A stretch of DNA of 64,000 bases from Erythrobacter sp. (GCA_023653115.1 JAMNXO010000001.1:496001-560000), one strand, 5' to 3'. Positions 1 through 9,202 are shown, counted from the first letter of the stretch. The notes: generated by a model from the sequence alone, not told the origin. A program made the numbers and translations.

Positions 1-1071
1 AACGTGCTGCTGGGCGCGGACGAAACGGGCTCGGGCTGCATCCATTCTGCGCATGGCCGTTTCTTCGCCAACGAGACCGCGCTGACAGACGGGGTGGCGC
101 CGGGCGAGGATATTGCCGGGATGGGCGAAATCACGCTGGTCGACGTGCCGGTGCGCTGCGCTGACGGGGCGGCGCGCAGCAGCGCCGAGATTGCCGCCGG
201 AATGGCGAAGGAAATCGCTGCCGCGCGCGCTGCCGGACGGCATAGCGTGGTCCACTGCGTCCACGGCTCGAAGACCGGTCTGGTGCTCCCCGCGCTCGCC
301 GATCTCGATGCGCTGCTGGCCGAGTTTGGCGATGCGGCGACCTTTGTGGTGGATGCCTGTCAGGCGCGGATCACCAGCGCGGCGATTGCCGATTATCTCG
401 CGCGCGGTGTGATCGTGCTGATGACGGGTTCGAAATTCGTGGGCGCGCCGCCGTTCAATGGCTGGGCGCTGGTGCCGCGCGCGCTTGCTGCGGGGGCTGC
501 GACCTTGCCGCAGGGCTTCGCCCGCGTGTTCCGCCGCGCCGAATGGCCCGCCGCCTGGCCGGGTGCCGCAGCCCTTGAAGACAGCGCCAACGCCGCGCTG
601 GCACTGCGGCTCGAAGCGGCGCTGTTCGAGATCGAGCGGTTTCAGGCAATCCCCATGGCGCGGGTCGAGACGATGATCGCCGCGTTCGAGACGGCACTGC
701 GCGAGCACCTGATGGGCCCGCTCGGCCTTACGCGCGTGACGCCTGGCAGCGGCGATGATGGCGAAAGCCCGATCGAGATGCGCACGCTGGCGACGCTGGA
801 TCTGTCGGGCCTGCCGGGCCTTGAAACTTTCGATGCCGCGCAGGCCGCGCACAAGGCGCTCGCACTCGACGGCATCCGGCTTGGCCAGCCGGTCAAGTGC
901 GTGCGGGTGGACGGAGGAGGCTGGGGCGGCACCATGCGCGTCGGCCTGTCGATGCCGCAGCTCGCCATCTGGGACACGCTGAGCGCCGAGGCGCGTGACG
1001 CCGGGTTGGCGCGCGATATGACGCGGATTGCTGACGGCCTTTCCGCCGTGGCGGCGCGGCAGGCCGGTTGA
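1..1071 (+). CDS. PLP-dependent class V aminotransferase-like protein (5' end missing)
   Basis: The reading frame is already open at base 1 and runs 356 codons to a TGA, so the N-terminus lies outside the window. Seen: a VVDACQ segment whose Asp (residue 118 of the visible part) is placed like the Asp that contacts the pyridine nitrogen of PLP, then TGSKF (Lys145), placed like the Schiff-base lysine of fold-type I enzymes. The spacing (about 27 residues) and the following glycine/proline-rich loop fit the class V aminotransferase/kynureninase group. Substrate unknown. No overlap with the next gene, which starts 66 bases later. Family assignment is inferred from motif layout only; the exact reaction cannot be given. 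Confidence 0.6.
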   Translation, partial: NVLLGADETGSGCIHSAHGRFFANETALTDGVAPGEDIAGMGEITLVDVPVRCADGAARSSAEIAAGMAKEIAAARAAGRHSVVHCVHGSKTGLVLPALADLDALLAEFGDAATFVVDACQARITSAAIADYLARGVIVLMTGSKFVGAPPFNGWALVPRALAAGAATLPQGFARVFRRAEWPAAWPGAAALEDSANAALALRLEAALFEIERFQAIPMARVETMIAAFETALREHLMGPLGLTRVTPGSGDDGESPIEMRTLATLDLSGLPGLETFDAAQAAHKALALDGIRLGQPVKCVRVDGGGWGGTMRVGLSMPQLAIWDTLSAEARDAGLARDMTRIADGLSAVAARQAG

Positions 1072-1137
1072 AGCCGCTTTCCCTCTGCCGGCGTTGGGCT
1101 ACAACCGCCCAAGGGCGTCGGAGAAGGGGAAAAATGA

Positions 1138-1770
1138 ATGGGCCTCAAGGGCTGGTACGAAGCCAATATCATGCCGCGGCTGATCACCTGCGCTTGTAGT
1201 CAGGGCCAGGTGATGAAGCGTCGCAGCGCGGTGGTGCCGCGTGCGCGCGGCGACGTGTTCGAGCTGGGCTGCGGCGGCGGGATCAATCACGAATTCTATG
1301 ACGCGGGCGCCATCACCTCTTACGCCGGGATCGACCCGCATGAAGGCCTGCTGGAAGGCGCGCGCGCCGCGGCGCGGGCCAAGGGGTGGGCGGCGGATCT
1401 GCGGGCAGGGCGGGGCGAGGCGATTCCCTTTGCCGATGCCAGCTTCGATTGCGCGGTGTGCACCTTTACGCTGTGCTCGGTCGATGATCCCGCGCAGGTG
1501 ATGCACGAATTACGCCGCATCCTGCTCCCGGGCGGGACCTTGCTGTTTCTCGAACATGGCCGCGCGCCCGATGCGACGGTGCGCCGCTGGCAGGAGCGGA
1601 TCGAGCCGGTGTGGAAGCGCCTCGCCGGTGGGTGCCACCTGACCCGTCCGATCACGAGTGCACTGGCAGGCTCAGGCTTTGCCGTGGAGCAGCTGGGCGA
1701 GGGCTATACCCCCCAGGCGCCGCGCTTTGCCGGGTGGATGGAGTGGGGCATCGCCCGCAAGCAGACATAA
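1138..1770 (+). CDS. class I SAM-dependent methyltransferase
   Basis: A 210-residue protein of the Methyltransf_11/UbiE-like type. Motif I of the SAM site is ELGCGGGINH (from about residue 42), followed by the acidic post-I strand (GIDPHEG). The DASFDCAVCTFTLC segment matches motif IV/post-IV and LLPGGTLLFLEHG matches motif VI. The substrate cannot be told from sequence. ATG 1138 is preceded by a purine-rich GAGAAGGGG site; a competing ATG four bases upstream is out of frame. The gene ends directly in a strong hairpin that it shares with the convergent rne gene, so it is probably the last gene of its transcript. Confidence 0.75.
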   Translation: MGLKGWYEANIMPRLITCACSQGQVMKRRSAVVPRARGDVFELGCGGGINHEFYDAGAITSYAGIDPHEGLLEGARAAARAKGWAADLRAGRGEAIPFADASFDCAVCTFTLCSVDDPAQVMHELRRILLPGGTLLFLEHGRAPDATVRRWQERIEPVWKRLAGGCHLTRPITSALAGSGFAVEQLGEGYTPQAPRFAGWMEWGIARKQT

Positions 1771-1807
1771 AAAAGGGCGGGAGAGGTTGCCCGCTCCCGC
1801 CCTTTTT
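1770..1807. terminator. bidirectional rho-independent terminator
   Basis: A 14-bp perfect stem (AAAAAGGGCGGGAG paired with its complement at 1794-1807) with a 10-base loop. It starts at the stop codon of the upstream methyltransferase gene. The A-run on one side and T-run on the other make it usable in both directions, and it sits exactly between the convergent methyltransferase and rne genes. Confidence 0.85.
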
Positions 1808-1825
1808 ATCTGATGTCAGCGCTGG

Positions 1826-4585
1826 TTACTCGCCGAAGGTGCGGCTCCACCAGCCTTTGCGCGGCTTGCCGCCGGCATCGTCGGCCGGAGCTTCGGGCGC
1901 GGGCTGCGAAACTTCGGCCACTTCCGCGGGCGAGGGATCGGCGGCCTTGGCCTTGCGCGGCGCACGCTTGCGCTTGGGCTTTTCCTCTGCGGCAGGCGCC
2001 TCTTCAGCGGCCTCGGCAGCCAGTTCGGCCGGAGCCTCCTCGGTCACGTCAGTGCCGGCTTCAGCGGCAGCTGCGGCTTCCGCTTCGGCTGCCAGCATCG
2101 CCTTGGTCTTGCGCGGCGCACGCTTGCGCTTGGGCTTTTCTTCGGCTGCGGGGGCTTCCTCGGCGACAGGTGCTTCGGCTTCGATCACGTCGGCTTCTGC
2201 GGCAGGAGCATCGGCACCGTCGGCGTTGTGCTCGCCCGCGTCGTCATCATCCTGAGCATCGCCTTCGATCACATCGCCGTTGGCATCGCGACGCTTGCGA
2301 CCGCGACCACCACGGCGGCGACGCTTCTTGGGACGTGCCTCGCCATTATCATCGCCGCTTCCTTCGCCCGCTTCGGTGCGGGTATCGTCGTCGCCCGCGC
2401 CATCGGTGTCGCCATCGGCTTCGTTCTCGTCGCCATTGTCTCCCTCGGCGCCGTTTTCGCCTTCGGGCCGGTTGCGACCGCGACCGCCACGCCGACGCCG
2501 GCGCTTCTTCTTGCGGCCTGCATCGTCCTCGCCTTCGGCCGGTTCACGGCGTTCGCGGCGGGCACGCGGTTCGCGCTGCTCTTCTTCCTCTTCCTCGAAG
2601 GCTTCATCCTCCTCGGGGAGATCCTCGTCCTCGTCTTCGTCGATGATGGGATCGAAGCGCGGCGCCTGTGCCGGGCGCGGACCGGCGCTGGAGACGCTCA
2701 TCTTCGCGCCTTCCTCTTCGCCTTCGGGCACGACTTCGACGCTCACGCCGTAACGCTGTTCGATCTCGACCAGATCGGCGCGTTTTTCGTTGAGCAGGTA
2801 GATCGCTGCTTCGGTGCTGGCGCCCAGACGGATCTGGGTGCCCTTGCCCTTGGCCGCTTCGTCCTCGATCAGGCGCAGTGCCGAAAGACCTGCCGACGAG
2901 GCGGTGCGCACCAGGCCGGTGCCGTCGCAATGCGGGCAGGCGCGGGTGGTGGCTTCGAGCACGCCGGTGCGCAGGCGCTGGCGGCTCATTTCCATCAGGC
3001 CGAAGCTGGAAATCCGGCCGATCTGGATGCGCGCGCGATCATTGCGCAGCGCGTCCTTCATCGCCTTTTCGACCTTACGGACGTTGGAGGAATACTCCAT
3101 GTCGATGAAGTCGATCACGACCAGCCCGGCCATGTCGCGCAGACGCAGCTGGCGGGCAATTTCACGCGCCGCCTCAAGGTTGGTGTGCAGCGCGGTCTGC
3201 TCGATATTGTGTTCCTTGGTCGAGCGACCGGAGTTGATGTCGATCGAGACCAGCGCCTCGGTCGGATTGATGATCAGGTATCCGCCCGATTTGAGCTGCA
3301 CCATCGGATCATACATCGCGCGCAGCTGGTCTTCGGCGCCGTAACGCTGGAACAGCGGGACAGGATCCGAATAGGCCTTCACCCGCCGCGCATGGCTGGG
3401 CATCAGCAGCTTCATGAACTGCTTGGCCGCCTTGTAGCCGTCCTCGCCCTCGACGACGACTTCCTCGATTTCCTTGTTGTAGATGTCGCGGATCGCACGC
3501 TTGATCAGGTCGCTATCCGAATGGATCAGCGCCGGGGCGACCGAGGCGAGCGTGTTCTCGCGGATCTCGTCCCACACGCGGGCGAGGTAATCGAAGTCAC
3601 GCTTGATCTCGGGCTTGGTGCGGCTCATGCCGGCGGTGCGGACGATCAGGCCCATGCTGCGCGGCAGCTTGAGGTCCGAGACCATGTCCTTCAAGCGCTT
3701 GCGATCGCTGGTCGAGCTGATCTTGCGGCTGATCCCGCCGCCGCTGGTGCTGTTGGGCATCAGCACGGTGTAACGCCCGGCAAGGCTGAGATAGGTGGTG
3801 AGCGCGGCGCCCTTGTTGCCGCGTTCTTCCTTGACGACCTGGACCAGCAGCACCTGACGGCGCTGGATCACGTCCTGGATCTTGTAGCGGCGACGCAGTT
3901 CCTGGCGCTTGGCGCGCACTTCGTCGACCTGCTTGGCGCGGCTACGGCCACGTTCGCTGCCGCGATCGCCCCCACGCTCGCCTTTCCCGCCCTGACGGCG
4001 GCGCCCGCGACGACCGCGGCCGCGATCCTGATCGCCGTTTTCCGACGATTCGTCATCGCCGCGATCATCGTCACCGTTGTCGTCGTCCGAGGCATCATCG
4101 TCCGAAACATAACCGTCGGTGGCGCCATCTTCGAGCGTGGCGACTTCGTCCTTGTCGGAGGTGTCGACTTCCTCGACTCCGTTTTCGGCGAAATCTTCGG
4201 CGAGTGCTTCGCCGCTGTCGTCCTCGGCGTCGTATTCGTCGCCGGGCGAGATGCCGTCTTCTTCTTCCTCGGCGCGCAGACGTTCCTCTTCCTCGGCGGC
4301 CTCAGCCTCCTCGGCCAGCAGCGCATCGCGGTCTGCCTTGGGAATCTGGTAGTAGTCGGGGTGGATTTCGCTGAAGGCGAGGAACCCGTGCCGGTTGCCG
4401 CCGAAATCAACGAAAGCCGCCTGAAGCGAAGGTTCGACCCGTGTTACCTTGGCGAGATAGATATTGCCTTTGATCTGCTTGTGTTCGGCAGATTCAAAAT
4501 CGAATTCCTCAATCCGGTTGCCCTGCAGGACCGCCACCCGGGTTTCTTCCGGGTGGCGCGCATCGATAAGCATGCGCGTTGCCAT
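1826..4585 (-). CDS. rne: ribonuclease E (RNase E/G family)
   Basis: Endoribonuclease of the RNA degradosome; 919 residues from ATG 4585, which has a GGAG site 8 bases upstream. An upstream in-frame ATG at 4681 would add 32 residues with no family resemblance. Seen: N-terminal RNase H-like start (MATRMLIDAR), S1 beta-barrel (about 37-80), then a long Glu/Asp- and later Arg/Gly-rich insertion (about 90-235) before the S1 domain resumes (VQVVKEERGNKGA). The catalytic DNase I-like part contains VSIDINSGR and LVVIDFIDMEY, and the Zn-link CPHCDGTG is near residue 548. The C-terminal third is disordered, with alternating acidic and Arg/Lys-rich blocks, a typical RNA- and protein-binding scaffold. 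S1 insertions of this kind are known in alphaproteobacterial RNase E. The C-terminal tail carries a duplicated lysine-rich block. Confidence 0.95.
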   Translation of the reverse strand: MATRMLIDARHPEETRVAVLQGNRIEEFDFESAEHKQIKGNIYLAKVTRVEPSLQAAFVDFGGNRHGFLAFSEIHPDYYQIPKADRDALLAEEAEAAEEEERLRAEEEEDGISPGDEYDAEDDSGEALAEDFAENGVEEVDTSDKDEVATLEDGATDGYVSDDDASDDDNGDDDRGDDESSENGDQDRGRGRRGRRRQGGKGERGGDRGSERGRSRAKQVDEVRAKRQELRRRYKIQDVIQRRQVLLVQVVKEERGNKGAALTTYLSLAGRYTVLMPNSTSGGGISRKISSTSDRKRLKDMVSDLKLPRSMGLIVRTAGMSRTKPEIKRDFDYLARVWDEIRENTLASVAPALIHSDSDLIKRAIRDIYNKEIEEVVVEGEDGYKAAKQFMKLLMPSHARRVKAYSDPVPLFQRYGAEDQLRAMYDPMVQLKSGGYLIINPTEALVSIDINSGRSTKEHNIEQTALHTNLEAAREIARQLRLRDMAGLVVIDFIDMEYSSNVRKVEKAMKDALRNDRARIQIGRISSFGLMEMSRQRLRTGVLEATTRACPHCDGTGLVRTASSAGLSALRLIEDEAAKGKGTQIRLGASTEAAIYLLNEKRADLVEIEQRYGVSVEVVPEGEEEGAKMSVSSAGPRPAQAPRFDPIIDEDEDEDLPEEDEAFEEEEEEQREPRARRERREPAEGEDDAGRKKKRRRRRGGRGRNRPEGENGAEGDNGDENEADGDTDGAGDDDTRTEAGEGSGDDNGEARPKKRRRRGGRGRKRRDANGDVIEGDAQDDDDAGEHNADGADAPAAEADVIEAEAPVAEEAPAAEEKPKRKRAPRKTKAMLAAEAEAAAAAEAGTDVTEEAPAELAAEAAEEAPAAEEKPKRKRAPRKAKAADPSPAEVAEVSQPAPEAPADDAGGKPRKGWWSRTFGE
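1952..1984. repeat. 33-bp direct repeat in rne, copy 1
   Basis: Identical over 33 bases to 2108-2140. It encodes the KPKRKRAPRK block of the RNase E tail. Both copies are in the same frame, so the protein carries the basic block twice. Confidence 0.9.
2108..2140. repeat. 33-bp direct repeat in rne, copy 2
   Basis: Second copy of the 33-base identical repeat (first copy 1952-1984, offset 156 bases, which is a multiple of three). It lies inside the C-terminal scaffold region of RNase E and suggests an in-frame tandem duplication that later diverged around a conserved basic motif. Confidence 0.9.
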
Positions 4586-5011
4586 TGAATATTCTCCATG
4601 CGTCCGGCCTTGCCCGCTTGGGGACATGAAGGGGACGCCAATTGTGGGATGAACCGACCAGCCCGATGGGGCGGCCGGCAAGGGTTGTCACGCCGGGCCC
4701 GCGAAGGGCCAGAGGCGCGAAGCTTGTGTCTGAAGCGGCAGGACTGCGGCGCTCGGCCGCGCTCCGGCCCGCAACGGCACAGGCGGGCAAAGCGCGCTGT
4801 GTACCAAATTGCGGGGAAAAGCGTCTTGTCACTACATCAACCTGTTCTGGAACCGGGCGCCGTGAAAGAAGAGGGAGCCCGGTGCGAGAGGTGGGCTGTT
4901 CAAGTGCCGGGGCACCAGATGCAACCTCTCGAGCAACAGTGCTAGCACCGTGGGACAAACCCCGCAACTCTATTGCGTTATTGGCAGGCAAGAACGTAAG
5001 CGAATGACGAC
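4586..5011. other. 426-bp intergenic region between rne and the amidase gene; possible structured rne leader
   Basis: No convincing ORF. It should contain the divergent promoters of rne (minus) and the amidase (plus), but I could not pick out a clean -35/-10 pair. It holds nested inverted repeats: GAGAGGT at 4886-4892 pairs with ACCTCTC at 4924-4930 and encloses a GTGCC/GGCAC hairpin; a GTGCTAGCAC palindrome follows at 4939-4948. If rne transcription starts upstream of these (on the minus strand), they would fold within a leader of about 350 nt. E. coli rne has a leader of comparable length that mediates autoregulation; a parallel here is inference. Confidence 0.4.
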
Positions 5012-5911
5012 ATGAGCTTTCGCACTCTGCTGCTGATCGTGCTGCTGGTTCCCGGGCTTCTGCTCGGCGGGGCGGCGGTGGCGGGATGGCGCTTTCCGGT
5101 CCCTGCATTGGGCCGCGAATATGTGTTGCGTTTTGTGCTCGCTGGCGAGGCCGTTTCGATCGATCTGCCCGATATTGCCGGCCCCGATGATCCCGCGCTG
5201 CCACTGGTGGTGATTGATGCCGGTCATGGCGGGCGCGATCCCGGCGCGGTTGGCGCCGATGCGCAGGGGCGCAAGGTACAGGAAAAGGACATCACTCTCG
5301 CGCTGGCGCTGGCGTTGCGTGACGAATTGCTGCGGTCTGGCCGCATCCGCGTGGCGCTGACCCGCGCGGATGATCGCATCCTGCCGCTCGGCCACCGCCC
5401 CGAGATTGCCCGGCAGCTTGAAGCTGATCTGTTCGTATCGATCCATGCAGATTCCGCCGGGACCCGTGATGATGTCAGCGGGGCGAGCATCTACACGCTG
5501 TCTGATGCCGCCTCGAGCGAGGCAGCGGCGCGGTTCGCCGCGCGCGAGAATGATGCCGACCGCCTCAACGGCATTGCCATCGACGGGCAGAGCGAGGCGG
5601 TGAGCGCGATCCTTGTCGAATTGTCGCAGCAGCGCACGCAGGAAGATGCGCTCGAGTTTTCCGGCCTGGTGCTGCGTGAAGGCGGCGAGCGGCTCGCCTT
5701 CCATCCCCAGCCGCGCCGATCGGCCGCACTGGCGGTGCTGCGCGCGCCCGATGTGCCCTCGGTGCTGTTCGAGAGCGGCTTTGTCACCAACCAGCTTGAT
5801 CGCACGCGGCTGACCACGCCCGAGGGGCAGGGGCAATATGCCGCCGTGCTGGCGCGCGCGATCCGGGTCTATTTCGCCCGCCGCTCCGATGCGACCGCGA
5901 GCGGGGAATAG
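5012..5911 (+). CDS. N-acetylmuramoyl-L-alanine amidase (Amidase_3, AmiC-like)
   Basis: Zinc amidase that cleaves the bond between N-acetylmuramic acid and the stem peptide, used in cell separation and wall turnover. 299 residues. An N-terminal hydrophobic segment (about 5-25) is a signal peptide or anchor, so it acts in the periplasm. Zn ligands of the family are visible: His72 in DAGHGG, Glu91 in QEKD and His145 in SIHAD; the catalytic glutamate is Glu254 in FESGF. No AMIN domain or SPOR repeat is present. It lies 54 bases upstream of the PBP1A gene in the same direction, pairing a wall hydrolase with a wall synthase. Confidence 0.9.
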   Translation: MSFRTLLLIVLLVPGLLLGGAAVAGWRFPVPALGREYVLRFVLAGEAVSIDLPDIAGPDDPALPLVVIDAGHGGRDPGAVGADAQGRKVQEKDITLALALALRDELLRSGRIRVALTRADDRILPLGHRPEIARQLEADLFVSIHADSAGTRDDVSGASIYTLSDAASSEAAARFAARENDADRLNGIAIDGQSEAVSAILVELSQQRTQEDALEFSGLVLREGGERLAFHPQPRRSAALAVLRAPDVPSVLFESGFVTNQLDRTRLTTPEGQGQYAAVLARAIRVYFARRSDATASGE

Positions 5912-5965
5912 GGCCGAAAACCGGCTAGCCTTGGCCAAGCCGGGCGTGCTAGTTGCCCCCCGTCC

Positions 5966-8506
5966 ATGACCGAGCTGACCCCCGCCACCCCTCAGGATAC
6001 TGGCCCACAGTCCACCTGGGCCTATCTGCGCTACCGCGTGAACCGCGATGTCGGCATGGCGCTGACGTGGTTTCGCGGCAAGTGGCGTGACAGCCGTGTG
6101 TTCCGCATCCTCGCCAGCCTGTTCGGCGCGGGGCTTGTGTTGTGGATCGCGATCTTCGTGTGGCTGGCCAGCGATCTGCCCGAGGCCGAGGCGCTGCTCA
6201 CCTATGAAACCCCGCTTCCGACGGTGGTGCGCGGCTATGATGGCGAGATCGTCCATTCCTATGCCCGCGAGCGGCGGGTGCAGCTGCAATATGCCGATTT
6301 CCCGCAGCAGCTGATCGAGGCCTATCTTGCGGCCGAGGACAAGACCTTCTTCAGTCACGGCGGCGTGGATTTCCTCGGCACGGCCAATGCGGTGTTCGAC
6401 TATGCCCGCAAGCTGGGTTCGGGCGAGCGCGCGGTCGGCGGTTCCACCATCACCCAGCAGGTCGCCAAGAACCTGCTTCTGGGGGACGAATATTCGGTCA
6501 CCCGCAAGCTCAAGGAAATGATCCTCGCCGGACGCATCGAGCAGGTGCTGACCAAGCAGGAAATTCTTGAACTTTATCTCAACGAGATCCCGCTCGGGCG
6601 TCGCTCCTTCGGGGTGCAGGCGGCATCGCGCGCCTATTTCGACAAGGATGTCGATAATCTCGAGCTTCACGAGATGGCGTTTCTGGCGATCCTGCCCAAG
6701 GCACCCGAACGCTATGGCCGCAAGGGGCAGGAACAGGCGGCGCTTGAACGGCGCAACTTTGTGCTCAGCCAGATGGAGGCAAACGGCTTCATCTCCGGTT
6801 CCGATCGGCGCGCGGCGGCATCCAAGCCTTTGGGCCTCGTCACCCAGCGCACCCAGCGCAGCGTTGATGCCGGCTACTTCCTCGAAGAAGTCCGCCGCGA
6901 GCTGATCGACCGCTTTGGCGAGACTGCCGAGGAAGGGGCGAATTCGGTTTATGCCGGCGGCCTGTGGGTGCGCACCTCGCTCGATCCGCAGATGCAGTTG
7001 GCCGCGCGCGACGCCCTGCGCGAGGGCCTGCTGCGCTACCACGGCGGGCGCGCATGGAGCGGCCCGATTGCGACCATCGATGTGAGCGCGGGCAACTGGG
7101 CCAGCCAGCTGCAAGGCTCGCCGCTCGGCATCAATTACCGCAACTGGAAGATCGGCGTGGTCACCAGCCGCAGCGGTGCGTCTGCGCGGATCGGATTTTC
7201 CGATGGCACCGAAGCGCCGCTCGGCAATCTGCCCGAACGGCTCAAGGCCGGCGACGTGATCGCCGCAAGCCCAGCGGGCAATGGCTGGAATGTCCGCACC
7301 ATCCCCGAAGCGCAGGGCGCGCTGGTCGTGCAGAACGCGCAATATGGCCGGGTGCTGGCGATGCAGGGCGGGTTCGATCACCGCCTGTCCGATTTCAACC
7401 GCGCCACGCAGGCGATGCGCCAGCCGGGCTCGACCATCAAGCCGTTCGTCTATGCCACCGGGCTCGACAATGGCATGACGCCCTCGACCCAGATCGATAA
7501 TTCGCGCTTCTGCTACTATCAGGGCGCCAATCTCGGCGAGAAGTGCATTCGCGGCGGCCCGGGCGGCGGTGGGCAACACCCGATGCGCTACGGGCTCGAG
7601 CAGTCGCAGAACATTATGACGGTGCAGATCGGCATGACCGCAGGGATGCGCAATGTCGTCAAGACGGTCGACAAGCTCGGCATCGGCAAGTTCGATCCCT
7701 ATCCCTCGACTGCGCTCGGCGCCGGCGAGACGACCCTGACCAAGATGGTCGCAGCCTACGCGGCGCTCGCCAATCATGGCCGGCTCAATCCGCCCACGGT
7801 GGTCGACTATGTGCAGGACCGGCGCGGCAAGGTGCTGTGGCGCGCCGATATGCGTGATTGCCGCGGCTGCCGCATGGCAAAATGGGATGGCAAGCCGATG
7901 CCGCGCTTTGGCATCAAGGGCACCCAGGCGATGGATGCGCGCACCGCCTTCCAGGTCATGCATATGCTGCGCGGCGCTGTCAGCCGCGGCACCGCAACCG
8001 TGCTCAATCCGCTGAACCTGCCGCTGTTCGGCAAGACCGGCACCACCACCGGCCCCAAGGACGTGTGGTTCATCGGCGGCACCCAGCAAATGATTGCGGG
8101 CGCCTATGTCGGGTTTGACCAGCCGCGCAACATGGGCGGCTATGCCTATGGCGGAACGATCTCTGCGCCGATCATCAAGAGCCTGATCGAGAAGACCCGC
8201 AAGAAATGGTCGGATCTGCCGCCGGTCGCGCCGCAGGGCGTGCGAATGGTGCGGATTGACCGGCGCTCGGGCAAGCGCGTGCTCGATGGCTGGCCCACCG
8301 AGAATCCCAGATCGGCGATCATCTGGGAGGCCTTCAAGCCCGATACCGAGCCTGCGCGCTTCACGCGTCAGGACGAAATTGCGGCCCGTCGCAACGAAAT
8401 CCTTCAGCTGATCCGCGCTGGTCGCCAGAACGCGGACGGAGCGGTGGTGGACGTCCTGCCCGATCAGACGGAAGCACGCCCTGAAGAACAGGGCGCCACC
8501 GACTGA
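5966..8506 (+). CDS. mrcA: penicillin-binding protein 1A (bifunctional transglycosylase/transpeptidase)
   Basis: Class A PBP that polymerises and cross-links peptidoglycan. 846 residues: short cytoplasmic tail, one transmembrane helix (about 46-68), a GT51 glycosyltransferase domain with catalytic Glu124 in AAEDKTFFSHGG and the GGSTITQQVAKN motif, an OB-like linker region (about 335-420), then the transpeptidase. SxxK is Ser489-Lys492 in PGSTIKPF, SxN is SQN starting at 547, and KTGT is at 690-693. Length and motif order match family PF00912 plus PF00905. Probably co-transcribed with the upstream amidase. Confidence 0.95.
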   Translation: MTELTPATPQDTGPQSTWAYLRYRVNRDVGMALTWFRGKWRDSRVFRILASLFGAGLVLWIAIFVWLASDLPEAEALLTYETPLPTVVRGYDGEIVHSYARERRVQLQYADFPQQLIEAYLAAEDKTFFSHGGVDFLGTANAVFDYARKLGSGERAVGGSTITQQVAKNLLLGDEYSVTRKLKEMILAGRIEQVLTKQEILELYLNEIPLGRRSFGVQAASRAYFDKDVDNLELHEMAFLAILPKAPERYGRKGQEQAALERRNFVLSQMEANGFISGSDRRAAASKPLGLVTQRTQRSVDAGYFLEEVRRELIDRFGETAEEGANSVYAGGLWVRTSLDPQMQLAARDALREGLLRYHGGRAWSGPIATIDVSAGNWASQLQGSPLGINYRNWKIGVVTSRSGASARIGFSDGTEAPLGNLPERLKAGDVIAASPAGNGWNVRTIPEAQGALVVQNAQYGRVLAMQGGFDHRLSDFNRATQAMRQPGSTIKPFVYATGLDNGMTPSTQIDNSRFCYYQGANLGEKCIRGGPGGGGQHPMRYGLEQSQNIMTVQIGMTAGMRNVVKTVDKLGIGKFDPYPSTALGAGETTLTKMVAAYAALANHGRLNPPTVVDYVQDRRGKVLWRADMRDCRGCRMAKWDGKPMPRFGIKGTQAMDARTAFQVMHMLRGAVSRGTATVLNPLNLPLFGKTGTTTGPKDVWFIGGTQQMIAGAYVGFDQPRNMGGYAYGGTISAPIIKSLIEKTRKKWSDLPPVAPQGVRMVRIDRRSGKRVLDGWPTENPRSAIIWEAFKPDTEPARFTRQDEIAARRNEILQLIRAGRQNADGAVVDVLPDQTEARPEEQGATD

Positions 8507-8560
8507 CGCCTGCCTTCGTATCGCCGGGGAACTGGCACGCACCCTGAGGATTACGCCTGT

Positions 8561-9097
8561 ATGACCAGAACCTTCGCATCACTCGCCGCCACCGCCGCGC
8601 TCGCGCTCGCTGGCCTTGCCACCTCCGCCTCGGCTGAATTGCCCGTGGGTGAAAAGGCGCCGGCCTTCACCACCAAGGCCGCGTTGGCGGGTAAGGAGTT
8701 CGGCTTCTCGCTCGCAGCCGCGCTGGCGAAAGGCCCGGTGGTGCTCTATTTCTACCCCAAGGCCTTCACGCAGGGCTGCACGCTCGAAGCCAATGCCTTT
8801 GCCGAGGCGATGCCGAAGTTCAAGGCGGCCGGGGCAAGTGTGATCGGCATGTCGAACGACGACATCGCCACCCTCAAGCGGTTCAGCCGCGAAGAGTGCC
8901 GCGATGCCTTCCCGGTCGGCGTTGCCGGGCCCAAGGTGATCGGCGCCTATGATGTGGCGATGGGGTCGTCGGGCCTCACCACCCGCACGTCCTACGTCAT
9001 CGCTCCGGGTGGGCGGATTGTCGCGGTTCATTCGAACAGCGACTATCGCGGCCATGTCGAAAAGACCCTCGCTGCGGTGCGCGCGCTCAAGAAGTAG
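8561..9097 (+). CDS. periplasmic peroxiredoxin (AhpC/TSA, BCP-like)
   Basis: Thiol peroxidase of 178 residues. A clear signal peptide (MTRTFASLAATAALALAGLA, with cleavage near ASA-EL) sends it to the periplasm, which is less usual for this family than the cytosol. The peroxidatic cysteine is Cys73 in the PxxxTxxC-type motif (PKAFTQGC), and Cys113 (EECRD) is the likely resolving cysteine. The YVIAPGGRIVAVHSNSDYRGHVE tail is typical of BCP/PrxQ proteins. It would reduce peroxides in the envelope, with an electron donor not encoded here. It is followed by a rho-independent terminator, so it is probably monocistronic or last in the upstream transcript. Confidence 0.85.
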   Translation: MTRTFASLAATAALALAGLATSASAELPVGEKAPAFTTKAALAGKEFGFSLAAALAKGPVVLYFYPKAFTQGCTLEANAFAEAMPKFKAAGASVIGMSNDDIATLKRFSREECRDAFPVGVAGPKVIGAYDVAMGSSGLTTRTSYVIAPGGRIVAVHSNSDYRGHVEKTLAAVRALKK

Positions 9098-9133
9098 CGG
9101 GGTAGCGCCGCCAGCGCGCGGCTTTACAATCGC

Positions 9134-9163
9134 GCCGCCCGCGCTAAGCGGTGGCGGCTTTTT
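9134..9163 (+). terminator. rho-independent terminator after the peroxiredoxin gene
   Basis: GCCGCC (9134-9139) pairs with GGCGGC (9153-9158), with partial inner pairing, followed by five T residues (9159-9163). It lies 36 bases after the stop codon and before prfB. Confidence 0.6.
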
Positions 9164-9202
9164 CGCGTCCTTTGAGGCGGCGACTTTTGTGAAGGACTGA
9201 CC

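Noticed and set aside
2228-4588. 786-codon plus-strand frame opposite rne
   Set aside because: Mirror of the low-complexity and catalytic RNase E codons; no start context and no recognisable domain.
4970-8542. 1190-codon open frame on the minus strand opposite the amidase and PBP1A genes
   Set aside because: Composition is His/Arg/Ala-rich with no domain; it is the mirror of strongly biased G+C-rich codons of two clear genes on the other strand.
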